34,714 nt of DNA, from assembly GCA_021788095.1 (NCBI GenBank), contig JAJYLB010000038.1:1-34714 (forward strand), given 5' to 3'. This document shows positions 14,114 to 22,070 of this stretch, piece by piece. Made by a program: the position numbers and the translations under genes. Under the pieces are notes generated by a model. The model worked only from the letters and a program-made list of their open reading frames with translations. It did no database searches and had not been told where the DNA came from. Within the stretch, counting starts at the first letter, position 1; each line of letters starts with the position of its first letter. The stretch comes from Acidobacteriota bacterium (GTDB taxonomy: Bacteria > Acidobacteriota > Terriglobia > Acidiferrales > UBA7541).

Positions 14114-15124
14114 ATGGAACCGCGCAAGAAAGTCGGCGTCGTACTCTTCCAGTTGGGAGGACCCGACCGCCTGGACGCGGTGCAGCCGTTCCTCTACAAC
14201 CTGTTTTGCGACCCCGATATCGTCAACTTCCCCATGGCTTGGCTGGCGCGCCGGCCGCTGGCGGCGCTCCTCGCGAGCGCGCGCGCCCGGCACGTGCGCG
14301 AACATTACGCGGCGATTGGCGGCGGCTCGCCCATTCGCGAGCTGACCGAGGGCCAGTCGCTGGCGCTCCAGGACGCGCTGGAACCCTGGGTGGACGCGCA
14401 TCTGGCCATTGCGATGCGCTATTGGCATCCGACCACCATCGAAGCGGTGCGGCGAATGGAGCGGGCGGAACTGGAAGAGTTAGTGCTTCTGCCTCTCTAC
14501 CCGCAGTATTCACGGGCGACCACGGGTTCGAGCTTGCGCGAGTGGCACCGGCGCTGGCACCACAAGGATATCCGCACGCACACCATCGAGCATTTCTACG
14601 ACCATCCGTTGTATCTGAGCGCGCTCGTCGAACGCATCGAGCAGTCTCTCGGCGAATCCGAGCATCCGGCGGAAACCCATATCGTCTTCAGCGCGCATGG
14701 CTTGCCCATCAGCCTGATCGATGCCGGCGATCCCTACCAGGAGCAGATTGAGGAGACGGTGCGCCTGCTGCTCCGCCAGGGCGGGTGGAACAACCCCACA
14801 ACCCTCTGCTACCAGAGCCGGCTCGGGCGGCAGAAATGGCTCGGGCCGTCGCTCACCGCCACCATCGAGCGTCTGGCGCGGGAAGGCGTGAAGGGGATCC
14901 TCGTGGTCCCGCTCTCTTTCGTTACCGAGCACATCGAGACCCTGTACGAAATCAACCTCGAGGCGCGGGCCCTGGCGGGGAGCCTGGGCGTCGAGGAGTT
15001 CGCGGTCATGCGGGCGCTCGATAGTTCCCCGCGCTTCATCGCCGCTCTCGCCGACCTGGTTCTCCAGGCCGTCCACCCCGAAGCCTCCGTCAACGCCGGC
15101 ATGAATTCCCACTCCGCCACGTAG
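14114..15124 (+). CDS. hemH: ferrochelatase
   Basis: Ferrochelatase inserts Fe(II) into protoporphyrin IX, the last step of protoheme synthesis. The protein has 336 residues, normal for the bacterial enzyme. It opens with VGVVLFQLGGPDRLDAVQPF, has the family's GGGSPI near residue 76 and YPQYS near 134, the catalytic His195 in FSAHGLP, and the paired Glu region SFVTEHIETLYEI near 275. The ATG at 14114 is preferred to a TTG four codons upstream. It follows ccmD by 140 bp in the same direction, so heme synthesis and heme delivery are encoded side by side. The double-hairpin repeat in the gap may separate the two transcriptionally. Confidence 0.96.
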   Translation: MEPRKKVGVVLFQLGGPDRLDAVQPFLYNLFCDPDIVNFPMAWLARRPLAALLASARARHVREHYAAIGGGSPIRELTEGQSLALQDALEPWVDAHLAIAMRYWHPTTIEAVRRMERAELEELVLLPLYPQYSRATTGSSLREWHRRWHHKDIRTHTIEHFYDHPLYLSALVERIEQSLGESEHPAETHIVFSAHGLPISLIDAGDPYQEQIEETVRLLLRQGGWNNPTTLCYQSRLGRQKWLGPSLTATIERLAREGVKGILVVPLSFVTEHIETLYEINLEARALAGSLGVEEFAVMRALDSSPRFIAALADLVLQAVHPEASVNAGMNSHSAT

Positions 15125-15136
15125 CCACTGTCTTTC

Positions 15137-17791
15137 TCATTCGTGCCGGAGCGCGCGTGTGGGGTCGAGCCGCATCGCGCGGCGCGCGGGAACGAGCGTG
15201 GCGGCGAGTGCGACTGCCGCGAGGACCGCCGCCGCGCCCGCGTATGTCAAGGGATCGGCCGCGCCGATGAAGTACAACTCGCTCTGGAGAAAGCGGGCGA
15301 GCAAGAGCGCAACCGCGATTCCGATGGCCAGGCCCTCGAGTGCGAGGACGGCGCCCTCTCGCAGCACCATGCGTTGGATGCTGGAAGGTGTCGCGCCGAG
15401 CGCGGCGCGAATGCCGAATTCATGCGTGCGGCGGGAAACCGAATAGGAAATCACGCCGAAGATTCCCGCCGAAGCCAAGGCCAAAGCGAGTAGGCCGAAC
15501 AAGGCGAGGAGTTCGGCGCGGAAACGCGGCTGCGCCGCCGTCGCTTGAATGCCGCTGGGAAGCGATTGGAAATCGGTGACCGGCAAATCGGGATCGATGG
15601 CGCGCACCTCGCGGCGAATGGCGCCGGCGATCGCCGCCGGCGCGAGCCCCGTACGCGTGACAACCACCGCGCCCCAGAAAGGCGCCTGGGCGAACGGGAC
15701 GTACATCATGGGTTGCGGCGCCTGTGCCAGCGACTGGTCGTGCACGTCGCCCACCACCCCAACGATCACCCGCGGGACGTAATCGGGTGGAAACCCGCAG
15801 TCAAGCTGCCGGCCCAGCGGGTTCTCGTGCGGAAAATAGCGCCGGGCAAACGCCTCGCTGATGACGGCGGCCCGGGGCGCCGTCAGGGAATCGCTGGCGC
15901 CGAACGCGCGCCCGAAAAGCAGCGGGATTCCCATCACGCGGAAATAATTGGGACTGACGGAAACGTAGTCGGCGGTGACAAACGTTCCCGGCGGCAAGGG
16001 AGGATTGCCGACGATCCGGAAGCCGAGGTTGACGAACCCATCCACCAGGGGCAAGGGAACGGCGAGAGCGGTATCCCGCAAGCCAGGTTGCGCCTGGAGG
16101 CGAGTGAGCAGCTCGCCCCCGAACGCCGACCACTGGGCTGGCGTCGAATACTGGTAGCGTGGCAAATCCACTTCTGCCATCCACGCGCCTTTTGCCTCGA
16201 AGCCCGGACTGACGGAAGTGAGCGCGGCGAGGCTCCGCAGCAGCAGGCCTGCTCCGACAAGTAGGACCATGGCCAGCGCGATTTCGACGGCGGCCAAAAG
16301 CTCCCGAGCGCGCCGGCGGCTCGCGCCTTCCGTCGCTCGGTTCGTGGACTCACCGAGAGCTGCCTGTGGATCGCACTTGGCGGTAAAGAATGCCGGAGCG
16401 AGCCCGAAGAGAAAACTCGCCGCAAGCGACAGCGCCAACGCGAAACCCAACACACGCCAGTCGACGGCGACGGCGTGCGGCAAAGGCAAGCTGGCCGGCA
16501 GGAGCGAGCCCAGGCCCGCCACACCCCAGTACGCCAGGAGGATTCCCGCGAGCCCGCCGGCAAGGCCAAGCATGGCGCTCTCGGTTAAGAGTTGACCAAC
16601 GAGTTGGTCGCGCCCACCGCCCAGCGCAACGCGAATCCCCATCTCCCTGCCGCGGCCGCTCCCGCGCGCCAGCAGCAAGCTGGCAACGTTGACGCAAGCG
16701 ATGAGCAGGAGCAGGCCTACGGCCGCCAGCAGCACCAGCAACGCGCGCCTCGCCTGCCGGCCCACGATCGCTTCCCGAAGCGGCTGGACCGAGACGATCC
16801 AGCCATGATTCGTCGCGGGATATCGCTGCGCCAGCCGCGCGGCGATTCCCGTCATCTCGGCTTGGGCTCGCGCGAGAGTAACCTCGGGCTTCAGCCGGCC
16901 GAATACCCCCAGGTAATGACCGCCACGTCTTGGCAGGAAAGCGCTGAAGAGGGGATCCTCGGCGATGGGGATCCAAACGTTCTCGTGGAAGTTGAAAAAG
17001 GGAGTGCGAAACCCTGCGGGCATCACGCCCACAACGGTGAAGGAGCGCTTGTCGAGCGCGACCGTCTCCCCAACGATCTTCGGATCGGCGCCAAAGCGGC
17101 TGCGCCACAAACTCGCGCTCACAACGGCAACGGGAGCGGCGCCGCGGCCCGCATCGGCGGCGGTGAGCGTGCGGCCGAGGAGAGGAGCCACGCCGACGAG
17201 CGGAAAGAAATCATCGGTGACGCTGACGGTGTAGACCTCGGTTGGCTGGCCGCGGCCGGTGAGCGTCACCTGATGGACCGCAATTCCCGCCAGGTAGCGG
17301 AAGGAGTGGCTGGCGGTGCGCCAGGACTCGAGGTCCTGATACGATGCGCCGTCGCTGGGGATTCCGCTCTGCGGCTCGGATTCGGGCAGGGCGACAAGCT
17401 GCGAAGGGTGGGGATAGGGCAGGGGTCGGAGGAGCACGGCATTGACCACGCTGAACATGGCCGCGCTCGAGCCGATGCCCAGCGCCAGGGTCAGAACCGC
17501 CACCGCGGCGAAGCCTGGCGCATGCCGCAACAGCCGCAAGCCGAACCGAACGTTCTGGTAAAAGGCTTCGAGGAGCCCAAGACCGCGCGCGTCACGACAT
17601 TCTTCCTTCGCCTGCTCGAGCCCGCCGAGATCGATTCGGGCGCGCCGCCGCGCCTCTTCCGGCCCCAAGCCTGCGCGCAGATACTTCTCCGCCTGGCGAT
17701 AGAGATGAAAGCGCAATTCGGCTTCGAGCTCCGCCTCGACGGCTTTGCGGCGGAAGAGCGCCCGCGAGCGCAGCCACCCATCGGCCCACAC
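15137..17791 (-). CDS. ADOP-type ABC transporter permease (MacB/FtsX family)
   Basis: An 884-residue permease with two FtsX/MacB modules, each a long periplasmic domain followed by a membrane bundle. It begins with a cytoplasmic helical segment (AELEAELRFHLYRQAEKYLRAGLGPEEARRRARIDLGG, in overlapping pieces), the hallmark of the acidobacterial duplicated orphan permeases. The first helix is at about residues 75-97 (AVLTLALGIGSSAAMFSVVN) and the last three are in the C-terminal 130 residues. No ATPase gene is adjacent, as is usual for ADOP genes, and the substrate is unknown. The start is GTG 17791, just after GGGGAGGGA. The frame is open to 18112, but that extension runs through a palindromic site and repeats. 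hemH, on the opposite strand, ends 12 bp away (convergent). Confidence 0.9.
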   Translation of the reverse strand: MWADGWLRSRALFRRKAVEAELEAELRFHLYRQAEKYLRAGLGPEEARRRARIDLGGLEQAKEECRDARGLGLLEAFYQNVRFGLRLLRHAPGFAAVAVLTLALGIGSSAAMFSVVNAVLLRPLPYPHPSQLVALPESEPQSGIPSDGASYQDLESWRTASHSFRYLAGIAVHQVTLTGRGQPTEVYTVSVTDDFFPLVGVAPLLGRTLTAADAGRGAAPVAVVSASLWRSRFGADPKIVGETVALDKRSFTVVGVMPAGFRTPFFNFHENVWIPIAEDPLFSAFLPRRGGHYLGVFGRLKPEVTLARAQAEMTGIAARLAQRYPATNHGWIVSVQPLREAIVGRQARRALLVLLAAVGLLLLIACVNVASLLLARGSGRGREMGIRVALGGGRDQLVGQLLTESAMLGLAGGLAGILLAYWGVAGLGSLLPASLPLPHAVAVDWRVLGFALALSLAASFLFGLAPAFFTAKCDPQAALGESTNRATEGASRRRARELLAAVEIALAMVLLVGAGLLLRSLAALTSVSPGFEAKGAWMAEVDLPRYQYSTPAQWSAFGGELLTRLQAQPGLRDTALAVPLPLVDGFVNLGFRIVGNPPLPPGTFVTADYVSVSPNYFRVMGIPLLFGRAFGASDSLTAPRAAVISEAFARRYFPHENPLGRQLDCGFPPDYVPRVIVGVVGDVHDQSLAQAPQPMMYVPFAQAPFWGAVVVTRTGLAPAAIAGAIRREVRAIDPDLPVTDFQSLPSGIQATAAQPRFRAELLALFGLLALALASAGIFGVISYSVSRRTHEFGIRAALGATPSSIQRMVLREGAVLALEGLAIGIAVALLLARFLQSELYFIGAADPLTYAGAAAVLAAVALAATLVPARRAMRLDPTRALRHE

Positions 17792-17808
17792 GGCTCCCTC
17801 CCCAATTG

Positions 17809-17845
17809 CTTCTACACGGGGAGTGTACCCCCGCCACTGTAGAAG
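17809..17845. promoter_or_regulatory. operator-like nested palindrome upstream of the ADOP permease
   Basis: CTTCTACA (17809-17816) mirrors TGTAGAAG (17838-17845), and inside it TACAC-GGGGA-GTGTA (17813-17827) forms a second dyad. The TACA/TGTA half-sites recall BlaI/MecI-type and similar winged-helix repressor operators. It sits about 20 bases upstream of the permease ribosome-binding site. The function is inferred. Confidence 0.4.
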
Positions 17846-17937
17846 CGCAAGGGGAAGCACGGAATGGGAGGAGGCCCGCGGGGGAGGGGAAGCCAGGCAC
17901 GCATAGGAAACGGGCCGGTAGATGGCGCCGCCCCGTA

Positions 17938-17959
17938 GCACAGCCACTCCTGGCTGTGC
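17938..17959 (+). repeat. short hairpin repeat (GCACAGCCA type)
   Basis: Perfect 9-bp stem GCACAGCCA / TGGCTGTGC with a CTCC loop, preceded by GTA. Copies lie at 24688 and 30925. Confidence 0.85.
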
Positions 17960-18174
17960 GCTCTTTGCCTGCCAAGGAGTCCCGTGAGTTGTTTGGGTGC
18001 CTGCCTGATTCCTTTGGTCGGGGCCGTGTCCTTCCGACGTCCCGAAGCTTCGGGATCTGCCGCAAGGATGGGCCGCGCGCAGCCCGCACCATCCGCTGGC
18101 CCTCGCATCCAAGCACGAAGAGGGTTTAGCGCGCCTTATTCATGAAGAATGCCCTCAGCATCGCAAAATAAGCC

Positions 18175-18287
18175 GTCATTCTGAGCCCCGATGCTGTTCG
18201 TCGGGGCGAAGAATCCCGACCGACTGTCGAGTGCCCGGAATCCTGCGCGGAGTTTACCCTGAGTGAAACGAACGGGCTCAGGATGAC
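18175..18287. repeat. inverted pair GTCATTCTGAGCCC ... GGGCTCAGGATGAC
   Basis: The ends match at 13 of 14 positions when one is reverse-complemented. The interior holds CCCCGA-TGCTGTTCG-TCGGGG and GAAGAATC. A GTCATTCCGAGC...GAAGAATC unit recurs at 32334-32371. Units of this kind are widespread in soil bacterial genomes. Confidence 0.7.
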
Positions 18288-18394
18288 AGTGTTTAAGCGC
18301 ACCACCCTGCCTCGCGTTCTACTCCTCACGAATAAAGCGGGTTAACGGGGGATCAAGTCCGGGGCCGGAGCCCGCCAGCACGTCGCGTTTCGTG

Positions 18395-18403
18395 TGCTAC
18401 ACT
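18395..18403 (+). promoter_or_regulatory. candidate extended -10 promoter of the RsuA/RluB-family gene
   Basis: TGCTACACT fits an extended -10 (TACACT at 18398-18403) about 27 bases before the ATG at 18430. There is no evident -35 and no strong ribosome-binding site. Confidence 0.33.
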
Positions 18404-18429
18404 GCCGCTCTTTGGTCCATGGCCGCCCA

Positions 18430-19239
18430 ATGCTGGAACGCTTACAAAAGCTGATTGCCCGCGCCGGGGTGACTTCGCGCCGCCGCGCCGAGGAGATGAT
18501 CGTTACGGGGCAAGTCGAGGTGAACGGTCAAGTCGTAACGAAGCTCGGCGCCAAGGCCGACCCGGAACGCGACGCGATCCGGGTGGGCGGCAGCCGGCTT
18601 CGCTTTCCCACGCGTGGGCTGCACGCCGTTCTGTACAAGCCGGATGCCTGTGTTTCGACCCTGCACGATCCCGCCGGCCGTAAGACCCTGCGCGACTGCC
18701 TGCATGGCGTCGCAGGGCGCGTGTTTCCCGTGGGCGGCCTGGAATACCACGCGACGGGGCTCGTATTGCTCACGAGCGACGGCGAATTTGCCGCGCGGCT
18801 GGCGCGGGCGCTCGAGCGCGGCCTTTCCCAGACTTACAGTGTGAAATTGGAGCGGCGACTCACGGGGGAAGAGTTGGCGGTGGTGGCCGGGCGCGTGGGA
18901 CCGATCCGCAGCTCGCGCGAAGGAAGGCATCCGTGGTATGAAGTGCGGCTGGCTGGCGGAGGAAAAGAGCGTCTGCGCGGGATTTTACTGAAGATGGGGT
19001 TGCACGTGGAGAAGCTGAGGCGCGTGGCGATCGGACGAGTCGAGTTGGGGGAACTCGATCCGGGACGCTGGCGAGCTCTCTCGGAGGGTGAAATCCGCAC
19101 CCTGGAAGCGGACATGAAGTATGCCGGCTCGCAAACCGGCCCTACGCGCGCCCGGAACGCGCGGCGGGGAAAGCCGCCACGGGTTTTCGGACGCAAACCG
19201 GCCGGGAGGGGAAAATCTCTGAGGGAGGGTAGGGAATGA
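18430..19239 (+). CDS. RsuA/RluB-family pseudouridine synthase-like protein with altered catalytic motif
   Basis: A 269-residue protein with an N-terminal S4 RNA-binding domain (LQKLIARAGVTSRRRAEEMI, then GQVEVNGQVV) and an RsuA/RluB/RluE/RluF-type pseudouridine synthase domain. The family normally carries GRLDxxxxGLLLLTNDG, in which the Asp is the catalytic base. Here the stretch reads VGGLEYHATGLVLLTSDG, with Glu105 at the Asp position and Gly103 at the Arg position. The later motifs look normal (QTYSVKLERRL near 135; KMGLHVEKLRRVAIGRVELG near 188). The C-terminus is a basic tail. ATG 18430 starts directly at the S4 domain. The stop overlaps the next start (ATGA). Confidence 0.88.
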   Translation: MLERLQKLIARAGVTSRRRAEEMIVTGQVEVNGQVVTKLGAKADPERDAIRVGGSRLRFPTRGLHAVLYKPDACVSTLHDPAGRKTLRDCLHGVAGRVFPVGGLEYHATGLVLLTSDGEFAARLARALERGLSQTYSVKLERRLTGEELAVVAGRVGPIRSSREGRHPWYEVRLAGGGKERLRGILLKMGLHVEKLRRVAIGRVELGELDPGRWRALSEGEIRTLEADMKYAGSQTGPTRARNARRGKPPRVFGRKPAGRGKSLREGRE

Positions 19240-19688
19240 ACGTCGACGAAACGCCGTCGGCCGAACGGCGCGGGGTGCTGGACGCGGTCAGCGGGATGCT
19301 GACCGAGTGCCGCACGATCGCTGTGGTAGGGTTGTCTTCGAAGCCGCATCGGCCGAGTTGCGGCGTGGCCGAATACATGCAATCGGTCGGATACCGCATC
19401 ATTCCGGTCAACCCGCAGGAAGAGGTCGTGCTGGGCGAAAGGGCCTATGCGCGGCTGGAAGACGTGCCGATTCCCGTGGACTTGGTAAACGTTTTCCGCC
19501 GGTCCCAATTCGTTCCCGAGATCGTCAATAGCGCCATCGCCATCGGCGCCCGCGGCGTTTGGATGCAAGAAGGCGTGGTGCACCACGAAGCGGCCGAGCG
19601 CGCGCGCCGCGCCGGCTTGTTCGTCGTCATGGACGCCTGCATCATGAAAGAGCACGTGAAGCATTTCCGCCACGTCGCCCTGCCCTAA
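19236..19688 (+). CDS. CoA-binding domain protein (YccU-like)
   Basis: A 150-residue single-domain Rossmann-fold protein of the CoA_binding family. The glycine loop is IAVVGLSSKPHRPS (near residue 28). IIPVNP, VDLVNVFRRS, ARGVWMQEGVVHHEA and VVMDACIMKEHV follow in the family's usual order. Proteins of this kind bind CoA in vitro, but their cellular role is not settled. Its start overlaps the stop of the upstream gene, so the two are co-translated. Confidence 0.88.
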   Translation: MNVDETPSAERRGVLDAVSGMLTECRTIAVVGLSSKPHRPSCGVAEYMQSVGYRIIPVNPQEEVVLGERAYARLEDVPIPVDLVNVFRRSQFVPEIVNSAIAIGARGVWMQEGVVHHEAAERARRAGLFVVMDACIMKEHVKHFRHVALP

Positions 19689-19717
19689 CCGCCGCCACCG
19701 CCGGCCGCAAGTGGGTG

Positions 19718-19739
19718 GCGCGGGCATTCCTGCCCGCGG
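19718..19739 (+). repeat. short hairpin repeat (GCGGGCA type)
   Basis: Stem CGCGGGCA / TGCCCGCG with a TTCC loop and the GTGG lead, followed by GTCTTTG as at 4737. Confidence 0.85.
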
Positions 19740-19763
19740 TCTTTGCTTCCGGGCCGCAACCAA

Positions 19764-19913
19764 GTAGCCCAGGCTTCAGAGTCTGTGTGGCAACCCAGGT
19801 TTTATGGAAGGGCACGGCTTCAGCCGTGCCGAAAGTCCTTGCCCATCAACGCGGCTTTAGTTGCTGAGGGCTGCATCCGCCAGTTGCCACACAGACTCTA
19901 AAGCCTGCGCTAC
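19764..19913. repeat. 150-bp composite element: long inverted ends around an inner hairpin
   Basis: The outer arms are 31 bases each (19764-19794 and 19883-19913) and match at 29 of 31 positions as an inverted repeat; each contains AGAGTCTGTGTGGCAAC or its complement. Inside is GGGCACGGC-TTCA-GCCGTGCC (19810-19830), the inner hairpin of the elements found in the ccm locus, and GCGGCTTTAGTTGCTGAGGG. One palindromic element is thus nested in another. Confidence 0.8.
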
Positions 19914-20076
19914 CGCGGTCGAGGCGGCGCGGCGCCGGAAATGAGCGTGACCTCGCTTCACGGAGCGCACGGGGGTAATCGCGCTCGTTCTCCGTGTCCT
20001 CCGCGGTTCGACTCCGTGCCCTCTGTGTGAAACTCTTTTCTTCCTCCCGCGTCGGGAAATTCGTGAACAAACTCGG

Positions 20077-20454
20077 CTAGAGCTGGCGGCGGCGCCAGCG
20101 CCGCGCGTAGACGAATGCGTTGGCCGCGAGGGCGACACCCGCGCCCCAAACCAGCAGCGCGGGCGGCACGTTGGGATACACCACGGCGTCCAGGTAGTGG
20201 AGGAGAAACGGCCCGTGGTAGGGCGTTCTTCCCGCCTGCACTTCAAACCAATTTTCCGCCAGGGTGAGCGGGCAAGGCCACGGCGCGACTTCGATCGTCA
20301 CCCCATAAATCGCGCAGAGAACGTGCGCCCAGGTGAGCCATCGCCGCTTGCGCGTGAGAATCGCGCCGAAGATCACCCAGAGAATAAAAGCAAGGTGAGT
20401 CGCCAGCACGGCGACAGCGAGCGCCAAAGCGAATTCCGGCCAAGTGAAGATCAC
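20077..20454 (-). CDS. DUF2784-like membrane protein
   Basis: A 125-residue membrane protein with about four hydrophobic segments (residues 5-30, 40-58, 72-85 weak, 92-113). The layout FALALAVAVLATHLAFILWV, RRWLTWAHVLCAIYG, CPLTLAENWFE, YLDAVVYP and the C-terminal hydrophobic segment match the DUF2784 family, whose function is unknown. The start is uncertain. GTG 20454 gives the usual family N-terminus. The frame is open to 20577, but the extra part is repeat-derived (CVLGKG region) and has no ATG with a ribosome-binding site. The protein is probably in the cytoplasmic membrane. Confidence 0.72.
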   Translation of the reverse strand: MIFTWPEFALALAVAVLATHLAFILWVIFGAILTRKRRWLTWAHVLCAIYGVTIEVAPWPCPLTLAENWFEVQAGRTPYHGPFLLHYLDAVVYPNVPPALLVWGAGVALAANAFVYARRWRRRQL

Positions 20455-20545
20455 GGCGGCGAGGGGCTCCGTTCCCCATTCCTCCCGGACTCTTTGGATG
20501 TGCGCCGAGCCCTCCCCGGTCCCGTAGGGGCCGCAGCAAAGACAC

Positions 20546-20690
20546 CTACCCTTGCCGAGAACGCAAGGGTGGGGCACCCGAAAAAGGCGCGGGAATCCTG
20601 GGTCAGCTCAAGGCCCAAATCCTGCGAGGCCTTTCGGGTGCCCCATCCTTCAGGTGCTTCTTGCCTGAAGGATGGGCCGGCGCGGCGACA
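20546..20690. repeat. pair of palindromic repeats facing each other
   Basis: The left unit (20546-20583) is the reverse complement of the unit upstream of dnaE (CCCTTGC / GCAAGGG stem, then GGGGCACCCGAAA). The right unit (20632-20682) is TTTCGGGTGCCCCATCC followed by TTCAGG and CCTGAAGGATGGGC. AAGGGTGGGGCACCCGAAA and TTTCGGGTGCCCCATCCTT are inverted relative to each other, so the two units form a BIME-like pair. Confidence 0.8.
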
Positions 20691-20733
20691 ACGCGATCCG
20701 CCACGGCCGGCGGTCGCCCGGTCCGTCTTACTC

Positions 20734-21960
20734 TCAGTGGAAAAGCGAGAGATTCACGGCATCCGCCATGGCTTTGTAGCCCGCGTCGCTGGGATGCAGA
20801 TGGTCTCCGCTGTCGTAGGCGGGCAGGAAACGCAGGGGATGCCGGGGATCGCGGACTGCGGCGTCGAAATCAATCGCGCCATCGAACGCGCCGCTCGTGC
20901 GAGTCCAGCGATTGATGGCTTCGCGCCGGGCCTCGCCAACGGCGCTGAAATATTTCGCTCCTTTGTACGGGGTCAGCGTGCAGCCAAAGACTTTGATCCC
21001 ATGCGCGTGCGCGCGATCGATCAGCTGGCGCAGCCCGGCGATCAATTCCCGCGCGGTCACCTCCTGCTGGCCGTGGCCGCCCGGTTCGTACGGAGCGCCG
21101 AGATCGTTGATGCCTTCGAGCACGAGCAGGTATTTCACTCCGTCGCGCGCCAGCACGTCGCGGTCGAAGCGCTCCAAGGCGCTGGGACCGGCCGCGTCGT
21201 GCAAAACGCGGTTGCCGGAAATGCCCGCGTTGATCACCGCCAATTGCGCGGTCGAGGGGTCGGTCAGCAGGCGCGCCTGCAAGAGGTTCGGCCAGCGGAG
21301 ATTGGCGTTTGGAGTTGAGCCGTAACCGTCGGTGATCGAGTCGCCCAGCGCGACGATGGCGTGCGCGTCGGCGCCTTCCTCGACGTCAATGGCCGACAGC
21401 CAATCCCACGACGACGACTTCCACTTGTAAGGCAGCGTTTCGGCGGCGGTGAAGTTCCCCGCGCCGGATATATAGCCGGTTTGGAGCGCCAGCGGATGAA
21501 CCGTGGCTGGACCCGTGGAGCCCGGAACGTAAAGGCTGATGGCCAAGTCGGCTTCCGTTGGAACTTCCAAGCTCACGGGGTCGCTCAATTCGAGCGCGCC
21601 CGGTGGAATGGTGACGGAAGGGAAGCCGTCGAACGACAAAGCGCGGTCGGAGGCCGGCACAATACCAGTGCCGTGTGAGCGTAGCGCGATGTGCGCCGCG
21701 CCAATCACCAAGGGCCGAATGCCGAAAGCATTGGAGAATTCGACGCGCAGCCGGCTCCCGCCCAGGCTGATATGGACGATCATTCGCAGGGTCTGGCTTC
21801 GGAACTCGTCTCTGGGGGAACCCGCCATGGGCGAAGCCATCCAGGTGGTGACCCAGTGCTCCTGCGCCGCGGGCGCGGCGGTAAGGATGCCGTTCGGCAG
21901 GATCGCGAGGGCGAGCGCGAGTGCGAGCCGCAAGCGAAAATAGCGAATGCAGGTTGCCAT
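20734..21960 (-). CDS. secreted SGNH/GDSL-family hydrolase
   Basis: A 408-residue exported hydrolase. The N-terminus is a signal peptide (CIRYFRLRLALALALAILP, cleavage probably near residue 32). A beta-rich domain of about 165 residues comes next, then the SGNH domain. The catalytic elements are visible: GDSIT with Ser208, the Gly of NAGISGN near 249, GIND with Asn286, and DHLHPSD with Asp386 and His389. Such enzymes are mostly carbohydrate esterases or lipases; the substrate cannot be read from sequence. ATG 21960 follows GGAGGAG. It is divergent from the purine permease, sharing a promoter region of about 110 bases. Confidence 0.92.
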   Translation of the reverse strand: MATCIRYFRLRLALALALAILPNGILTAAPAAQEHWVTTWMASPMAGSPRDEFRSQTLRMIVHISLGGSRLRVEFSNAFGIRPLVIGAAHIALRSHGTGIVPASDRALSFDGFPSVTIPPGALELSDPVSLEVPTEADLAISLYVPGSTGPATVHPLALQTGYISGAGNFTAAETLPYKWKSSSWDWLSAIDVEEGADAHAIVALGDSITDGYGSTPNANLRWPNLLQARLLTDPSTAQLAVINAGISGNRVLHDAAGPSALERFDRDVLARDGVKYLLVLEGINDLGAPYEPGGHGQQEVTARELIAGLRQLIDRAHAHGIKVFGCTLTPYKGAKYFSAVGEARREAINRWTRTSGAFDGAIDFDAAVRDPRHPLRFLPAYDSGDHLHPSDAGYKAMADAVNLSLFH

Positions 21961-22070
21961 CAGTCTCCTCCGTTCCGCCCGCCCCGGCCCCTTGCAAAAC
22001 AATGGATGCGTGCGGGCGGTCCCGATGATACTCTTCCTGCTCGAAAAGCGGTGCCCCGAGCCGCGGAAAC
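21961..22070. promoter_or_regulatory. shared divergent promoter region
   Basis: About 110 bases between the reverse SGNH hydrolase start and the forward permease start; promoters for both genes are expected here. The GGAGGAG ribosome-binding site of the hydrolase is at its left edge. TGATACTCT near 22026-22034 is a weak -10 candidate for the permease. No clear operator was found. Confidence 0.4.

Larger units (their letters stand above)
17792..18429. other. gene-free stretch with operator-like palindrome and repeats
   Basis: About 640 bases without a credible gene between two divergent genes. From left to right it holds a nested palindrome (17809-17845), a hairpin repeat (17938-17959), a perfect 16-base palindrome TCCCGAAGCTTCGGGA (18040-18055, partly repeated near 24852), a long inverted pair (18175-18287) and a candidate promoter before the downstream gene. 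Open frames here are repeat-derived. Confidence 0.65.
19689..20076. other. repeat-filled gap between convergent genes
   Basis: About 390 bases with no credible gene. It contains a hairpin repeat (19718-19739), a nested composite element (19764-19913) and, at about 19988-20035, a CTCCGTGTCCTCCG...CTCCGTGCCCTCTGTG stretch of the same kind as the one near 29318-29345. Confidence 0.65.
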
